Below, piece after piece: positions 9,110-18,624 of a stretch of DNA of 64,000 bases (the stretch's first letter is position 1; every line of letters begins with the position of its first letter). The position numbers and the translations under genes were made by a program. The DNA is from Mariprofundus sp. NF. GTDB taxonomy: Bacteria; Pseudomonadota; Zetaproteobacteria; Mariprofundales; Mariprofundaceae. Location of the stretch: the NCBI RefSeq assembly GCF_013387455.1, contig NZ_VWNC01000004.1, positions 124,001 through 188,000 on the forward strand. The letters are read 5' to 3'. The notes below the pieces were generated by a model. That model made no database searches and had not been told where the DNA came from. It was given only the letters and a program-made list of their open reading frames with translations.

Positions 9110-9720
9110 GCATCTATTTTGTATTAACTGTTATTGGGGCCTATCTGATTGGCGCTATCCCGTTTGGATTGCTGCTGAGCAGAGCCATCACCCGGCGGGA
9201 TCCGCGTGATCACGGTAGTGGCAATATCGGTGCCACCAATGCCATGCGTACCGGTGGAAAGCTGGTCGGCATTTTGACGCTGGTTGCAGATATCGCCAAA
9301 AGCATGATTCCCGTGGCAGTAGCAGTTGCCATGGAGCTCTCTGAGATATGGATTGGCGCTATTGCCGCCGCCAGCTTTATCGGCCATATCTTCCCGATCT
9401 ACCTGAAGTTCAAGGGTGGCAAGGGTGTGGCCACCATGCTGGGGGCGATGCTACCGTGGCAACCGTTGGCAGCACTGCTTGGATTGCTGATCTGGGCCGT
9501 GCTTATGTGGGCCACGCGTTATGTCTCTCTGGCCTCGATTGCCGGTGCTCTGGTCCTGCCGCTGCTGGTCTGGATGACGGGCGGTTCAGTGCCGGCATTG
9601 CTGGTTAGCATGCTTTTTGCTTCACTGGTGACAGCCAAGCACGCCAGCAACATTCGCAGGCTGCTTGATGGCACCGAACTGGCGATGGGCAAAACGCGTA
9701 AAACCAGTTCAGATGCGTGA
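9106..9720 (+). CDS. plsY: Glycerol-3-phosphate acyltransferase PlsY
   Basis: 204 residues with about five membrane segments and the three conserved PlsY motifs: GSGNIGATNAMRTGG, KGGKGVATMLGA and, near the C-terminus, AKHASNIRRLLDGTE. It transfers acyl groups from acyl-phosphate to glycerol-3-phosphate in the inner membrane, the first step of phospholipid synthesis with PlsX. The start is TTG, overlapping the upstream stop. AAAGGTGG lies just before it, and no ATG exists before the first membrane segment. Identity is secure. Confidence 0.95.
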   Translation: MSIYFVLTVIGAYLIGAIPFGLLLSRAITRRDPRDHGSGNIGATNAMRTGGKLVGILTLVADIAKSMIPVAVAVAMELSEIWIGAIAAASFIGHIFPIYLKFKGGKGVATMLGAMLPWQPLAALLGLLIWAVLMWATRYVSLASIAGALVLPLLVWMTGGSVPALLVSMLFASLVTAKHASNIRRLLDGTELAMGKTRKTSSDA

Positions 9721-9811
9721 GATATGTTTAAAGGATTTGTGTCGTGCGTGCAGATCATTTTGTATCGGGCATTATCCCGATTAACAGGTTACACAGGCCG
9801 TGGAGGCAGGT

Positions 9812-10858
9812 ATGAAAGGTAGTCCGATTGTTCTGATTTTGGCGATGCTCGCTCTGTTTGCGACAGCCCCGGCTGTAGTGGCTGACGAGCTTGATATGCA
9901 AGGGGTGATCGCGTCCGATGAGTTGAAAGCCGATGTGAATCAACCCTATATCGTCAAGAAGGGTGATACCCTCTGGGATATTGCCGATCACTTTTTCAAG
10001 GACCCCTGGAAGTGGGTGAAGATCTGGGAGCGTAATCTCTATATTACCAATCCGGATCTGATCTATCCCGGCAACAAGGTCTGGTTTGATGGCTCGCGTC
10101 CCGGTGGCCTGAGCAGTGTTAGTCCACAGCCCAAGGTGGTGATTAAACCGGTTGAGCGGCTGGAGGGAGAAATTGATTCATCGATTATAATGACTGCCCT
10201 GATGCGGCAGGACTTTATCAATCCTGCTGAGGTGCAGGGCGTGGGTCATCTGCTCGCCTCAGGTGATGATAGACTCAATTTTGCTGTGCATGATCGTGTC
10301 TATATGAAATTGAATCAGCCGGCCAAAGCCGGAGAACTTTTTGATGTCTTCCGTACCACCGATGCCGTGGTTGACCCTGCCACTGGTGCTGCCGTGGGTG
10401 TGCTGGTGATTCATCTTGGTCAGGTTCGTATTATTTCGCAGGAGGATGGCACCTACCGCGGTATGGTTGAGAAGTCGTTTGAGGAGATGTCTCGCGGCGA
10501 CCGTCTGAAACCTGCTCGCGATCCTGATCTCAAAATCCGGCCACAGGCTGCAGAAAGGGCACTTAGCGGTTCGGTGATGTATATCCGTGATGACGGGCGC
10601 GAAGCAGGCCAGCATCAGGTGCTTGGCATCAGCCTCGGTATCAACGATGGCATCAAGGCGGGTACGGTTCTGTCGATCTACCAGAGTGGTCGCAGCGTCG
10701 AAGATGCAGTAGGTGGCGAGGCTGTAGTGCTGCCCAAAGAGAAGGTGGGTGATCTGATTGTGCTGGTGCCACAGGAGAGGGCTTCGCTTGCCCTGATTAC
10801 CAACTCCACTGCACCGACTCACATTGGCGACGCCGTCCTGAGCAGCGGCCAGCAATAA
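9812..10858 (+). CDS. Secreted LysM domain protein
   Basis: About 348 residues from ATG 9812, which sits behind GGAGG at the right distance (a GTG 12 nt upstream is less likely). Residues 1-24 form a signal peptide ending near VVADE. A LysM domain follows (YIVKKGDTLWDIADHFFKDPWKWVKIWERN), with NPDLIYPGNKVWF completing it. The remaining 230 residues are beta-rich and contain repeated patterns of the form G-I-x-D-G-I-K-A-G-T-V-L. LysM binds peptidoglycan, so this is probably a periplasmic or envelope protein. Similar LysM proteins are often found just upstream of dprA, as here, but their job is not established. Confidence 0.88.
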   Translation: MKGSPIVLILAMLALFATAPAVVADELDMQGVIASDELKADVNQPYIVKKGDTLWDIADHFFKDPWKWVKIWERNLYITNPDLIYPGNKVWFDGSRPGGLSSVSPQPKVVIKPVERLEGEIDSSIIMTALMRQDFINPAEVQGVGHLLASGDDRLNFAVHDRVYMKLNQPAKAGELFDVFRTTDAVVDPATGAAVGVLVIHLGQVRIISQEDGTYRGMVEKSFEEMSRGDRLKPARDPDLKIRPQAAERALSGSVMYIRDDGREAGQHQVLGISLGINDGIKAGTVLSIYQSGRSVEDAVGGEAVVLPKEKVGDLIVLVPQERASLALITNSTAPTHIGDAVLSSGQQ

Positions 10859-10871
10859 CACCTCTTCAACA

Positions 10872-11978
10872 GTGTATGTAACTCCCACTGAACAGGCAGA
10901 GCTATGGCTGCGCCTGTCGCTGGTGCGTGGTGCTGGCCCTATGTTGGGGCACCGGCTTGTCGAATCAGTCGGAGGTGTTGAGGCGCTGTGGCGCGGCGGG
11001 ATTGAAAGCTGGTCAGAGATTGATGGTGTTGGCCCTGCGCTGCTAAAGAGCTTACAGGCCAGTTCTGCTGATTCAATAACCCCTGTTATGAACCAGTGTG
11101 AAGCTGATCAGATCAGAGTGATCTGCCCGGATGATGAGTTCTGGCCCAAAGCCTTGATCGGTATTGATGATGCACCGCTGATCCTGTTTGTGAAAGGCGA
11201 CGTGAAGAGTCTCAATAGTGAAAAGATGCTGGCGGTGGTTGGCGCGCGCAGGGCAAGTCGTGAAGGCAGCCTGATTGCGCGGCGCTGGAGCAGTAACTTC
11301 TCTGATCATGGCATCACCACCATCAGTGGCATGGCTTATGGCATCGATGCTGCAGTGCATGGCGGCAGCCTTGATGGGCTCTCTCCTACGATTGCCGTAC
11401 TGGGTTGCGGACTCTCCGCCGTGAATGAGACGCAGCAGGCTCAGGTGGAGGCGATCTGTAGAGAGGGCTGTGTCATCTCTGAATATCTGCCGGATCAGTC
11501 GGCAAGACCGGAACAGTTTCCGCGCCGCAATCGTATTATCGCCGCGCTTGCGCAGGCTACGCTGGTGATCGAGGCGGATCTGCGTTCGGGTTCGCTGATC
11601 ACAGCCAGGTGCGCAGCCAACTATGGGCGTGAGGTATTGGCGGTGCCGGGGTCGGTGTTATCAAGCAGTCATGCAGGCTGCCATCAACTGATACAGGATG
11701 GGGCAGGGCTGGCCCATGATCCGCTATCGGTGATGCAGCAGCTGGGCTGGCAGGGTGGCCGATCCAAGGCGAACTCGAAGCTAAAACAGTTTCAGCCGGG
11801 CAGTGAAAATGAGGCGAAAATAGTGGAAATATTAAGGCGTGAAAGCCTGCATCTGGATGAACTCACAGAAACTTGCGGGTTGACCCTGCCCGAGCTTTCC
11901 CCCATCTTGCTCGGCCTTGAGCTGCAGGGCGTCATTGAACGCCTGCCTGGCAGCCGTTATCAGTTAAGCGCGGAGTAA
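10872..11978 (+). CDS. dprA: DNA processing protein DprA
   Basis: 368 residues. DprA binds incoming single-stranded DNA in natural transformation and loads RecA. The N-terminal SAM/HhH-like part (LVRGAGPMLGHRL, VDGVGPALL-like) is followed by the Rossmann core with VGARRASREG, SGMAYGIDAAVHGG, SEYLPDQ, FPRRNRIIAAL, VIEADLRSGSLITA and VPGSVLSSSHAGCHQLIQDGA. A C-terminal winged-helix domain (about 300-365) is present. The start is GTG at 10872 with a poor ribosome binding site, 13 nt after the LysM gene. topA follows 8 nt later. Natural competence is possible but not shown by this gene alone. Confidence 0.94.
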   Translation: MYVTPTEQAELWLRLSLVRGAGPMLGHRLVESVGGVEALWRGGIESWSEIDGVGPALLKSLQASSADSITPVMNQCEADQIRVICPDDEFWPKALIGIDDAPLILFVKGDVKSLNSEKMLAVVGARRASREGSLIARRWSSNFSDHGITTISGMAYGIDAAVHGGSLDGLSPTIAVLGCGLSAVNETQQAQVEAICREGCVISEYLPDQSARPEQFPRRNRIIAALAQATLVIEADLRSGSLITARCAANYGREVLAVPGSVLSSSHAGCHQLIQDGAGLAHDPLSVMQQLGWQGGRSKANSKLKQFQPGSENEAKIVEILRRESLHLDELTETCGLTLPELSPILLGLELQGVIERLPGSRYQLSAE

Positions 11979-11986
11979 CAATAAAC

Positions 11987-14245
11987 ATGAGTGCAGTTGT
12001 CGTGGTGGAGTCTCCCGCCAAAGCGAAAACGATCGAAAAATATCTCGGTAAGGGATATAAAGTTCTGGCCTCCTATGGTCATGTTCGTGCGTTTCCGAAG
12101 AAAGATGGTTCTGTTGATCCCGATAACGATTTCGCTATCACGTATCAGATTATTGATGATAAAAAGAAGCGTTTGGATGATATTGGCAAAGCTCTGAAGA
12201 GAGCCGACACACTTATTCTCGCAAGCGATTTGGATAGAGAGGGTGAGGCTATTGCATGGCATGTGGCCGAGGTGATGCGTGATCGTGGCCTGCTCAAGGA
12301 TAAAACCGTTCAACGGATTACCTTTAACGAGATTACCAAGAAAGCCATTACTGAAGCCGTCGAAAATCCGTCTGAAGTGGACATGAAAATGGTGGATGCG
12401 CAGCAGGCGCGTAGTGCACTGGATTATCTGGTGGGTTTCACCCTCTCCCCTTTACTGTGGCGCAAAATTCGCAGTGGGCTCTCGGCAGGACGCGTGCAGT
12501 CTGTAGCGCTGCGACTGATCTGTGAACGCGAACAGCTGATCAGAGATTTCAAACCCAAAGAGTTCTGGACGATTGATAATGAGTGCAGCATTGGCAACGA
12601 TCCATTTCAGGCGCAACTGCATGCGGTCGATGGCAAGACGCTGAGTAAATTCGCCATTACCGATGGAGTTAACGCCAAAGTCATGGCACGGCGTGTGGCG
12701 AAAGCTTCATTTAAGGTCAGCGATGTACAGAAGAAACAGGCCAGACAACAGCCGTCGCCTCCATTTATTACAACCACGTTGCAGATGGATGCCTCTCGCA
12801 AGCTGGGATTTACAGCCAGAAAGACCATGCAGGTAGCCCAGAAGCTGTATGAAGGTATTGAAGTTGATGGTGAACCGGTCGGTCTGATCACCTATATGCG
12901 TACCGATTCGGTAACACTCTCTGAAGATGCCATTGCCGAAATGCGTTCCCATATCAGTAGCGATTACGGTTCCGAATATCTGCCTGAAAAAGCGCGCCGT
13001 TTTAAAACCAAGAGCAAAAATGCACAGGAAGCGCATGAGGCGATTCGTCCCTCTTCAATTTTACGAACGCCTGCAGCAATGAAAACAGTGCTTGATGCTG
13101 ATGCACTGAAATTATACAGCCTGATCTGGAAACGTGCTCTGGCCTCCCAGATGGCTCCTGCCCTGCTGGATCAGGTGCGCGCTGATATTGATTCAGGGGA
13201 TCTGTTGCTCAGAGCTACCGGTTCTACTCTGGCTTTCCCGGGTTTCCGTAAACTCTATATTGAAGGTACTGATGAGCCGGGCAAGGATGATAATGATCGT
13301 TTGCTGCCAGTGTTAGCAGTGGGCGATGCCATTGCCATCAAAGATGCCAATGCCAAGCAGCACTTCACCGAGCCTAAACCTCGTTTTTCCGAAGCGACAC
13401 TGGTCAAAGAGCTGGAAGCCAACGGTATTGGTCGCCCCTCTACCTATGCCTCTATTTTGAATGTGCTGCGTGCACGAGAATACGTGGATATGGAGAAAAA
13501 GCGGTTTGTGCCAACCGATACCGGCGACTGGGTTAATAAATTCCTCGTCGCTTCATTTGGTGCAATTGTTGATCCGAAATTTACAGCTTCAGTTGAAGAT
13601 AAGCTTGATGCTGTAGCGCGTGGTGAGACAGGCTGGAAGCCTGTATTGCGTGAGTTCTGGGGGCCGTTCAAGGAGGCTGTCGATCTGGCGGCTACTGCTG
13701 AGCGCCCATCAGAAGAGTCCGATGAAGTGTGCCCTGAATGCGGCAAGCCGATGGCCATTAAATTGGGTAAATATGGTAAATTCCTGGCCTGCACCGGTTA
13801 TCCGGAGTGCAAAGTGGCCAAGCCGCTGAATGGTACAGCAGAACAGGCCGAACCTGAACTGTCCGACCAGAAATGTGACAAGTGCGGTGAGTTGATGGCG
13901 ATCAAGGCAGGCCGCTACGGGAAATTCCTCGGCTGTTCAGCTTATCCTGCCTGTAAAAACATTCAGCCATTGGAGAAACCTGTTGATACGGGTATCCCAT
14001 GCCCGACTTGTGGCAAGGGTACTTTCCTGGAAAAGAAATCCAGGCGCGGGAAAATATTCTACTCCTGCTCGTGCTACCCGAAATGTACAAATGCGTTGTG
14101 GAACGAGCCGATTGATAAGCCTTGCCCGCAATGCAATGCGCCCTATGTGACGGTAAAGAAAACCAAACGTCGCGGCACCGAACATGTCTGTGTGAGTGAA
14201 GGTTGTGGCTGGAAAGAGCAGGTGGATCTGCCTGAAGCTGCCTGA
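11987..14245 (+). CDS. topA: DNA topoisomerase I
   Basis: 752 residues. This type IA topoisomerase relaxes negative supercoils. The Toprim domain at the start has VVVESPAKAKTIEKYLG and the acidic SDLDREGEAIAWH. The catalytic tyrosine is in GLITYMRTDSV (Tyr303). The C-terminus carries four zinc-ribbon modules: three classic CxxC...C...C units, and a fourth beginning CPQCNAPY and ending in a Cys pair (CVSEGCGW). E. coli TopA has three C4 zinc modules, so the tail is of comparable or slightly greater complexity. The order dprA-topA is common in proteobacteria. rimI overlaps its 3' end. Confidence 0.97.
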   Translation: MSAVVVVESPAKAKTIEKYLGKGYKVLASYGHVRAFPKKDGSVDPDNDFAITYQIIDDKKKRLDDIGKALKRADTLILASDLDREGEAIAWHVAEVMRDRGLLKDKTVQRITFNEITKKAITEAVENPSEVDMKMVDAQQARSALDYLVGFTLSPLLWRKIRSGLSAGRVQSVALRLICEREQLIRDFKPKEFWTIDNECSIGNDPFQAQLHAVDGKTLSKFAITDGVNAKVMARRVAKASFKVSDVQKKQARQQPSPPFITTTLQMDASRKLGFTARKTMQVAQKLYEGIEVDGEPVGLITYMRTDSVTLSEDAIAEMRSHISSDYGSEYLPEKARRFKTKSKNAQEAHEAIRPSSILRTPAAMKTVLDADALKLYSLIWKRALASQMAPALLDQVRADIDSGDLLLRATGSTLAFPGFRKLYIEGTDEPGKDDNDRLLPVLAVGDAIAIKDANAKQHFTEPKPRFSEATLVKELEANGIGRPSTYASILNVLRAREYVDMEKKRFVPTDTGDWVNKFLVASFGAIVDPKFTASVEDKLDAVARGETGWKPVLREFWGPFKEAVDLAATAERPSEESDEVCPECGKPMAIKLGKYGKFLACTGYPECKVAKPLNGTAEQAEPELSDQKCDKCGELMAIKAGRYGKFLGCSAYPACKNIQPLEKPVDTGIPCPTCGKGTFLEKKSRRGKIFYSCSCYPKCTNALWNEPIDKPCPQCNAPYVTVKKTKRRGTEHVCVSEGCGWKEQVDLPEAA

Positions 14246-14690
14246 TCGATTCTCGATTCGTAGCGGCGGCATGGAAGATCTTGCTGCCGTCTACAATCTT
14301 AACCGGCAGGCTTTTGACTCCTGCTGGTCGCTGCAATCGCTCTACTCAGCCCTTGAATCGGGTTATGAGCTGATCATCTGCGAAGCTGATGGTGAGCTGG
14401 CCGGTTATCTGCTGAGTATGACTATCCTCGATGAGACACAGATCATGCAGATTGCCGTAGCCAAATCGTTTCTTCGTCAGGGAGTGGCTGAAGCGATCTC
14501 CCGATTCCTCATCGACTCCAGTTCAGGCGTTGCTGTTGTCCTGCTGGAGGTGCGGCGCTCCAACCTCGCGGCGATAGCCCTCTATGCCAAGCTGGGCTTT
14601 CAAGAGCGTGGTTGCAGAAAAAATTATTATGCGGCTGATGCCAGCGGTTTCTCAGAGGATGCGCTGCTGATGGATCTGAAACTTCATTAG
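14196..14690 (+). CDS. rimI: Ribosomal protein S18 alanine N-acetyltransferase-like GNAT
   Basis: Up to 164 residues with a GNAT acetyltransferase fold: FSIRSGGMEDLAAVYNLN (beta1-alpha1), GELAGYLLS, the acetyl-CoA loop IAVAKSFLRQGVAEAI (motif A; the usual R/Q-x-x-G-x-G/A is RQGVA) and the RimI signature LLEVRRSNLAAIALYAKLGF. RimI acetylates the N-terminus of ribosomal protein S18. The start is uncertain: GTG at 14196 or 14205 lies inside topA (about 40-50 nt overlap). The ATG at 14271 would cut off the first beta strand. Coupling to topA translation is likely. A general GNAT of related function cannot be excluded. Confidence 0.82.
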   Translation: MKVVAGKSRWICLKLPDRFSIRSGGMEDLAAVYNLNRQAFDSCWSLQSLYSALESGYELIICEADGELAGYLLSMTILDETQIMQIAVAKSFLRQGVAEAISRFLIDSSSGVAVVLLEVRRSNLAAIALYAKLGFQERGCRKNYYAADASGFSEDALLMDLKLH

Positions 14691-14846
14691 TTTTGTTCAA
14701 TGCTGTGACTTCAGCCCTGTTGTTCTAAAAGCCTCCAATTCCCCTGTTTTTAACAAGGTTTATCCATTGTGATTCCTTGACCCTCAGGCAAGGCAGGTGC
14801 AGTTTTCCGGTTTCTATTTTTTCCTACTAAGAGCGGTGAAATAACC

Positions 14847-16547
14847 ATGAAACTGAGCGGTGCTGAAATCTTTGTTGAATGCCTCAAACGTGAGGGTGTG
14901 GATACCATCTTTGGCTATCCCGGCGGTTCGGTGCTGCAGATTTATGATGCGATCTTCCAGCAGAGCCATTTCAAACACTATCTTGTGCGTCATGAGCAGG
15001 GTGCCCTGCATGCGGCCAACGGTTATGCGCGCGTATCGGGCAAATGTGGTGTGGCACTGGTGACCAGTGGCCCGGGCGCAACCAACGCGGTTACCGGCCT
15101 TGCTGACTCCCTTGCCGATTCCATTCCAACTGTCTGCTTCTCAGGACAGGTGCCCTCCGCACTGATCGGTAATGATGCCTTTCAGGAGGCCGATGTTGTC
15201 GGTATTACCCGCTCGGCCACCAAACATAATTTCCTGGTTAAACGTGTTGAGGATCTGGCGCTGATTATTCGTCAGGCTTTCCACATTGCCACAACCGGTC
15301 GTCCCGGCCCTGTACTGGTCGATATTCCTAAGGATATCAGTATTGATGTTTGCGAATTCGTATGGCCTGAAGAGGTCAATATGCGCTCCTACCAGCCGGT
15401 CACCACCGGCCATCCGGGTCAGATCAAAAAAGCGGTCAGATCGATGCTGACTGCCAAACGTCCTGTACTCTATAGCGGTGGCGGCATTATGAATTCGATC
15501 GGTAGCGCATCACTGCTGCGTGAACTTTCGCACGCTTTGAATGCACCGGTTACCAATACCCTGATGGGTTTGGGTGGCGTTCCGCACGATGACAAACATT
15601 TTGTCGGCATGCTGGGCATGCACGGTACCTATGAAGCGAACATGGCGGTTTCACATTGTGACCTGCTGGTTGCCATTGGCGCCCGCTTTGATGATCGCGT
15701 AACCGGACGTCTGGATGCCTTTGCACCGGATGCCAAGGTGATTCATATTGATGTCGACCCATCCTCAATCTCGAAGAATATTCATGCTCACCTGCCGATT
15801 GTGGGTGACGTGGGCGTAGTTCTTAAGCAGCTGCTGGAAGAGATCGCCCGCAAAGATGGCAAGCCTGACAGTGAAGCGCTGGATCTCTGGTGGCAGCAGA
15901 TTGATGAGTGGCGGGCTAAGGATTCACTCGGTTTTGATCAGCCTGACGAGGGCGCGATCAAACCACAGACCGTGATTCGCCGGGTACATGAGAAGACTGA
16001 TGGCAGTGCTATCGTAGCAACGGATGTGGGACAGCATCAGATGTGGGCTGCCCAGCACTACGGCTTTAATCGTCCGCACCGCTGGCTCACCTCCGGTGGT
16101 CTGGGCACGATGGGATATGGACTGCCCGCGGCCATTGGTGCGCAGGTCGCCATGCCGGATGAGAAGGTGGTGCTCTTTACCGGCGACTCATCGATTCAGA
16201 TGTGTAGTCAGGAGTTCTCCATGGCTTTCCAGTACAACCTGCCGGTTGTCGTGATTATTCTCAATAACGGCTATATGGGCATGGTGCGTCAGTGGCAGGA
16301 GATGTTCTACGAGTCCCGCTACTCACAATCCTACTTCGATTCGCTGCCCAACTTTGTCAAACTGGCAGAGGCTTATGGCGGTACGGGTATTCGCGTCGAC
16401 AGGATCGAAGAGCTTGATGCGGCACTGGACAGAGCATTGGCTGAGAATGATCAATTTGTCATTGTCGATGTTGCGGTATCCAAAGAGGAGAATGTATTCC
16501 CGATGGTTCCGGCCGGAGCAGCCTTGAACGAGATGGTGCTATCATGA
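14847..16547 (+). CDS. ilvB: Acetolactate synthase large (catalytic) subunit
   Basis: 566 residues. This ThDP- and FAD-dependent enzyme condenses two pyruvates to acetolactate, or pyruvate with 2-oxobutyrate, at the start of valine/leucine/isoleucine synthesis. The catalytic Glu loop region ([12 protein letters not shown], then [20 protein letters not shown]), the ThDP motif GDSSIQM with N-x-NNGYMGMV, and the FAD-binding middle domain are complete. It could equally be named ilvI. The small subunit overlaps by ATGA. ilvC is not adjacent. The 150-nt upstream gap shows no clear leader peptide or attenuator. Confidence 0.95.
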   Translation: MKLSGAEIFVECLKREGVDTIFGYPGGSVLQIYDAIFQQSHFKHYLVRHEQGALHAANGYARVSGKCGVALVTSGPGATNAVTGLADSLADSIPTVCFSGQVPSALIGNDAFQEADVVGITRSATKHNFLVKRVEDLALIIRQAFHIATTGRPGPVLVDIPKDISIDVCEFVWPEEVNMRSYQPVTTGHPGQIKKAVRSMLTAKRPVLYSGGGIMNSIGSASLLRELSHALNAPVTNTLMGLGGVPHDDKHFVGMLGMHGTYEANMAVSHCDLLVAIGARFDDRVTGRLDAFAPDAKVIHIDVDPSSISKNIHAHLPIVGDVGVVLKQLLEEIARKDGKPDSEALDLWWQQIDEWRAKDSLGFDQPDEGAIKPQTVIRRVHEKTDGSAIVATDVGQHQMWAAQHYGFNRPHRWLTSGGLGTMGYGLPAAIGAQVAMPDEKVVLFTGDSSIQMCSQEFSMAFQYNLPVVVIILNNGYMGMVRQWQEMFYESRYSQSYFDSLPNFVKLAEAYGGTGIRVDRIEELDAALDRALAENDQFVIVDVAVSKEENVFPMVPAGAALNEMVLS

Positions 16548-17041
16548 GACATACAATTACGGTTCTGGTTGAAAACGAATTTGGTGTTCTGACCCGTGTG
16601 GCAGGGCTATTCTCGGCGCGCGGTTACAATATCGAGACGCTGAATGTGGCGCCGTTGAAAGATAGAACGGTCAGCCGCATGACACTGGTAACCATTGGTG
16701 ATGAGCGTGTTATTGAACAGATTAAGAAACAGCTGAACAAGCTGGTTCCTGTAATCAAGGTTGAAGATATCTCACACGCGGTGCATCTGGAGCGTGGTAT
16801 GCTGATGGTGAAGGTGAAGGTCGGGCCGGACACTTGCGATGCCGTACTGGAATTTGCTGAGAAATATGATGCCAAGGTGGTCGATGATCACATTGACAGT
16901 CATATGATTCTTGAGTTCACCAATACAGTTGATCTGCTGGACAAAATTCTCATGGAGTTGGAGCTCTTCGGTATTATTGAAACGACCCGTACCGGCCCAT
17001 TGGGTATGCGCCGTGGCTCAAAAGGCTTTACTGTCGATTAA
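16544..17041 (+). CDS. ilvN: Acetolactate synthase small (regulatory) subunit
   Basis: 165 residues, the length of IlvN/IlvH. An N-terminal ACT domain ([30 protein letters not shown]) binds valine and confers feedback inhibition, followed by the C-terminal domain with GPLGMRRG at the end. Start and stop overlap ilvB as ATGA, giving stoichiometric synthesis of the two subunits. The name ilvH is equivalent. Confidence 0.95.
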   Translation: MRHTITVLVENEFGVLTRVAGLFSARGYNIETLNVAPLKDRTVSRMTLVTIGDERVIEQIKKQLNKLVPVIKVEDISHAVHLERGMLMVKVKVGPDTCDAVLEFAEKYDAKVVDDHIDSHMILEFTNTVDLLDKILMELELFGIIETTRTGPLGMRRGSKGFTVD

Positions 17042-17052
17042 ATTTTCCGAAC

Positions 17053-17397
17053 TCAGGCGGGCTTGAAGGTTGCCACCAGTTCGATGATGCGTTCGGGATT
17101 GAACGGCTTCTGCATGAAATGAAGGCCACCGATCTCGCTGTCGATCGGACGTCCTGAAATCACAATCGTATGAACATCTGGTGCATGCGCAATGGTCAGC
17201 TGGTGCAGCTCATAACCGTTCATGCCGGGCATATTATAATCAGTAATCAGTATATGCGGTTTGAGCTCTTGCTCTCGCATATGTGAGAGAGCGTGTTCGG
17301 GGTGTTCGAAGGCGTGTACCTGATAGCCGATATCAGTGAGCAGAAAAGCGAGCAGTTCGTTGATGTGTGGGTTGTCATCCACGATGAATATATTCAT
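17053..17397 (-). CDS. Stand-alone response regulator receiver domain
   Basis: 114 residues comprising only a CheY-like receiver domain. The acidic pocket is VDDN (Asp7, Asp8). The phosphoacceptor is Asp53 in ITDYNMPGMNGYE. Ser81 in ISGRP fills the switch Thr/Ser place and Lys97 in MQKPF is the conserved lysine. There is no output domain, so it acts by protein contact or in a phosphorelay. It converges on ilvN, with only about 11 nt between the stops. No histidine kinase is nearby, so its partner is unknown. Confidence 0.88.
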   Translation of the reverse strand: MNIFIVDDNPHINELLAFLLTDIGYQVHAFEHPEHALSHMREQELKPHILITDYNMPGMNGYELHQLTIAHAPDVHTIVISGRPIDSEIGGLHFMQKPFNPERIIELVATFKPA

Positions 17398-17481
17398 GCC
17401 ACCTCTCCCCAGCCGAGTATAATATCAGAAGCGGAGCCTTTGTAATAGATGAGAGGTAAGCAGGCCTCAATGCAGCAGGTT

Positions 17482-18615
17482 TTAGCCTCGGTGCAGATTG
17501 CGAAGAATCTCGGCAACGGTAATGAATGAGCCTAGCACCAGAAAGGTTCCCTGTGGATGGAGAGCCAGCTGCTCCTGCAGGGCCGATGTGGCATCTACGC
17601 GTTCTGATCGACTTACCACGGTGCTGGCAAAGGGAGCCAATAGCGGCAGGCAATCATCGAGTGAACGATCCTCGCGGGTGAAAACGAGAATGGCATCCAG
17701 AGGATCGGCAAGCTGTGGCAGTGATGGCAGGAGCGCTTCAATGGCATGGCGGTTGTGTGCCGCATCGAGCCAGATGCTGGCGCTGCCAATCTTCACCTTC
17801 TGCAATCTTCCCGGAATCAGACAGCGGTTGATCGCCTCTCTGGCAGCTGTCAGGTCACACGTTATCCGTTTCTCTTTAGTCAGTGTTGTGATGGCGTTGT
17901 AGGCCAGCGATGCATTGATTCTTTGATGCGCTCCCGGCGCAGCAAGCTGTGGCCAGTCGCAGGGCTCAATAAACTTAAGCACAGGGTTAAATGCTGTGAG
18001 CCCGCTTCTCACCTCGGCCAGTTGCGGTGCGGAGAGCGAGAAGTCGCAGCCAAGCATGGCATAGGCCTTCTCGCCGCTGATCTGTGGCAGCGTATCACCT
18101 AACCAGTTCTGATGATCCAGTCCGATCGGGGTGATCAGTGCCATATCAGCAGGCACGGCTGTCGTGGCATCCAGCCGTGCTCCAACACCGGCCTCAAGGA
18201 TTTCAACATCGACAGCCGCCTGGGAGAAGAGATCGAGCGCCACAGCTGTAGCCGTTTCAAAGTAGGAGGTGCCGATGCTAAGCGCATGTGGCATCAGGTG
18301 GTTCAGGCTCTTCTCAATGAGGCTGTTGGCGACAGGCTTGCCGTTGATGCGGATGCGCTCGTTGAATTCAAGAATATGTGGCGAGCTGTAGAGACCAACC
18401 TTCAGCCCACACGTTTGCAGAGCTGCGGCCAGCATGCATGAGGTGGAGCCTTTACCGTTGGTGCCGGCAACGCGAATACGCAGCTTCGGACGATGCAGTT
18501 GCAGCTGTGAGAGCAGAGAGAGTAGTCGTTCATGGCCCGGTTTGTAGTCGCGATCCGCAGAGGGAGCGCCCAACTCCGCCAGCCACTGCTCAATGCTCTG
18601 TGGCTTAACGCTCAC
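17482..18615 (-). CDS. folC: Bifunctional folylpolyglutamate/dihydrofolate synthase
   Basis: 377 residues. FolC adds glutamate to dihydropteroate and polyglutamate tails to folates, using ATP. The Mur-ligase P-loop VAGTNGKGSTSCML, LYSSPHILEFNERIRI, GVGARLDATTAV, the central ITPIGLDHQNWLG and the C-terminal WLDAAHN are all visible. It is shorter than E. coli FolC (422). The start is GTG at 18615, 9 nt after accD, and the accD-folC order is classic. Single-function FolC versus DHFS/FPGS bifunctionality cannot be separated by eye. Confidence 0.93.
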   Translation of the reverse strand: MSVKPQSIEQWLAELGAPSADRDYKPGHERLLSLLSQLQLHRPKLRIRVAGTNGKGSTSCMLAAALQTCGLKVGLYSSPHILEFNERIRINGKPVANSLIEKSLNHLMPHALSIGTSYFETATAVALDLFSQAAVDVEILEAGVGARLDATTAVPADMALITPIGLDHQNWLGDTLPQISGEKAYAMLGCDFSLSAPQLAEVRSGLTAFNPVLKFIEPCDWPQLAAPGAHQRINASLAYNAITTLTKEKRITCDLTAAREAINRCLIPGRLQKVKIGSASIWLDAAHNRHAIEALLPSLPQLADPLDAILVFTREDRSLDDCLPLLAPFASTVVSRSERVDATSALQEQLALHPQGTFLVLGSFITVAEILRNLHRG

Positions 18616-18624
18616 GCAAATAGA

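Noticed and set aside
14691-14846. Possible attenuator or leader peptide upstream of ilvB
   Set aside because: No short frame rich in Val, Leu or Ile and no clear terminator hairpin were seen.
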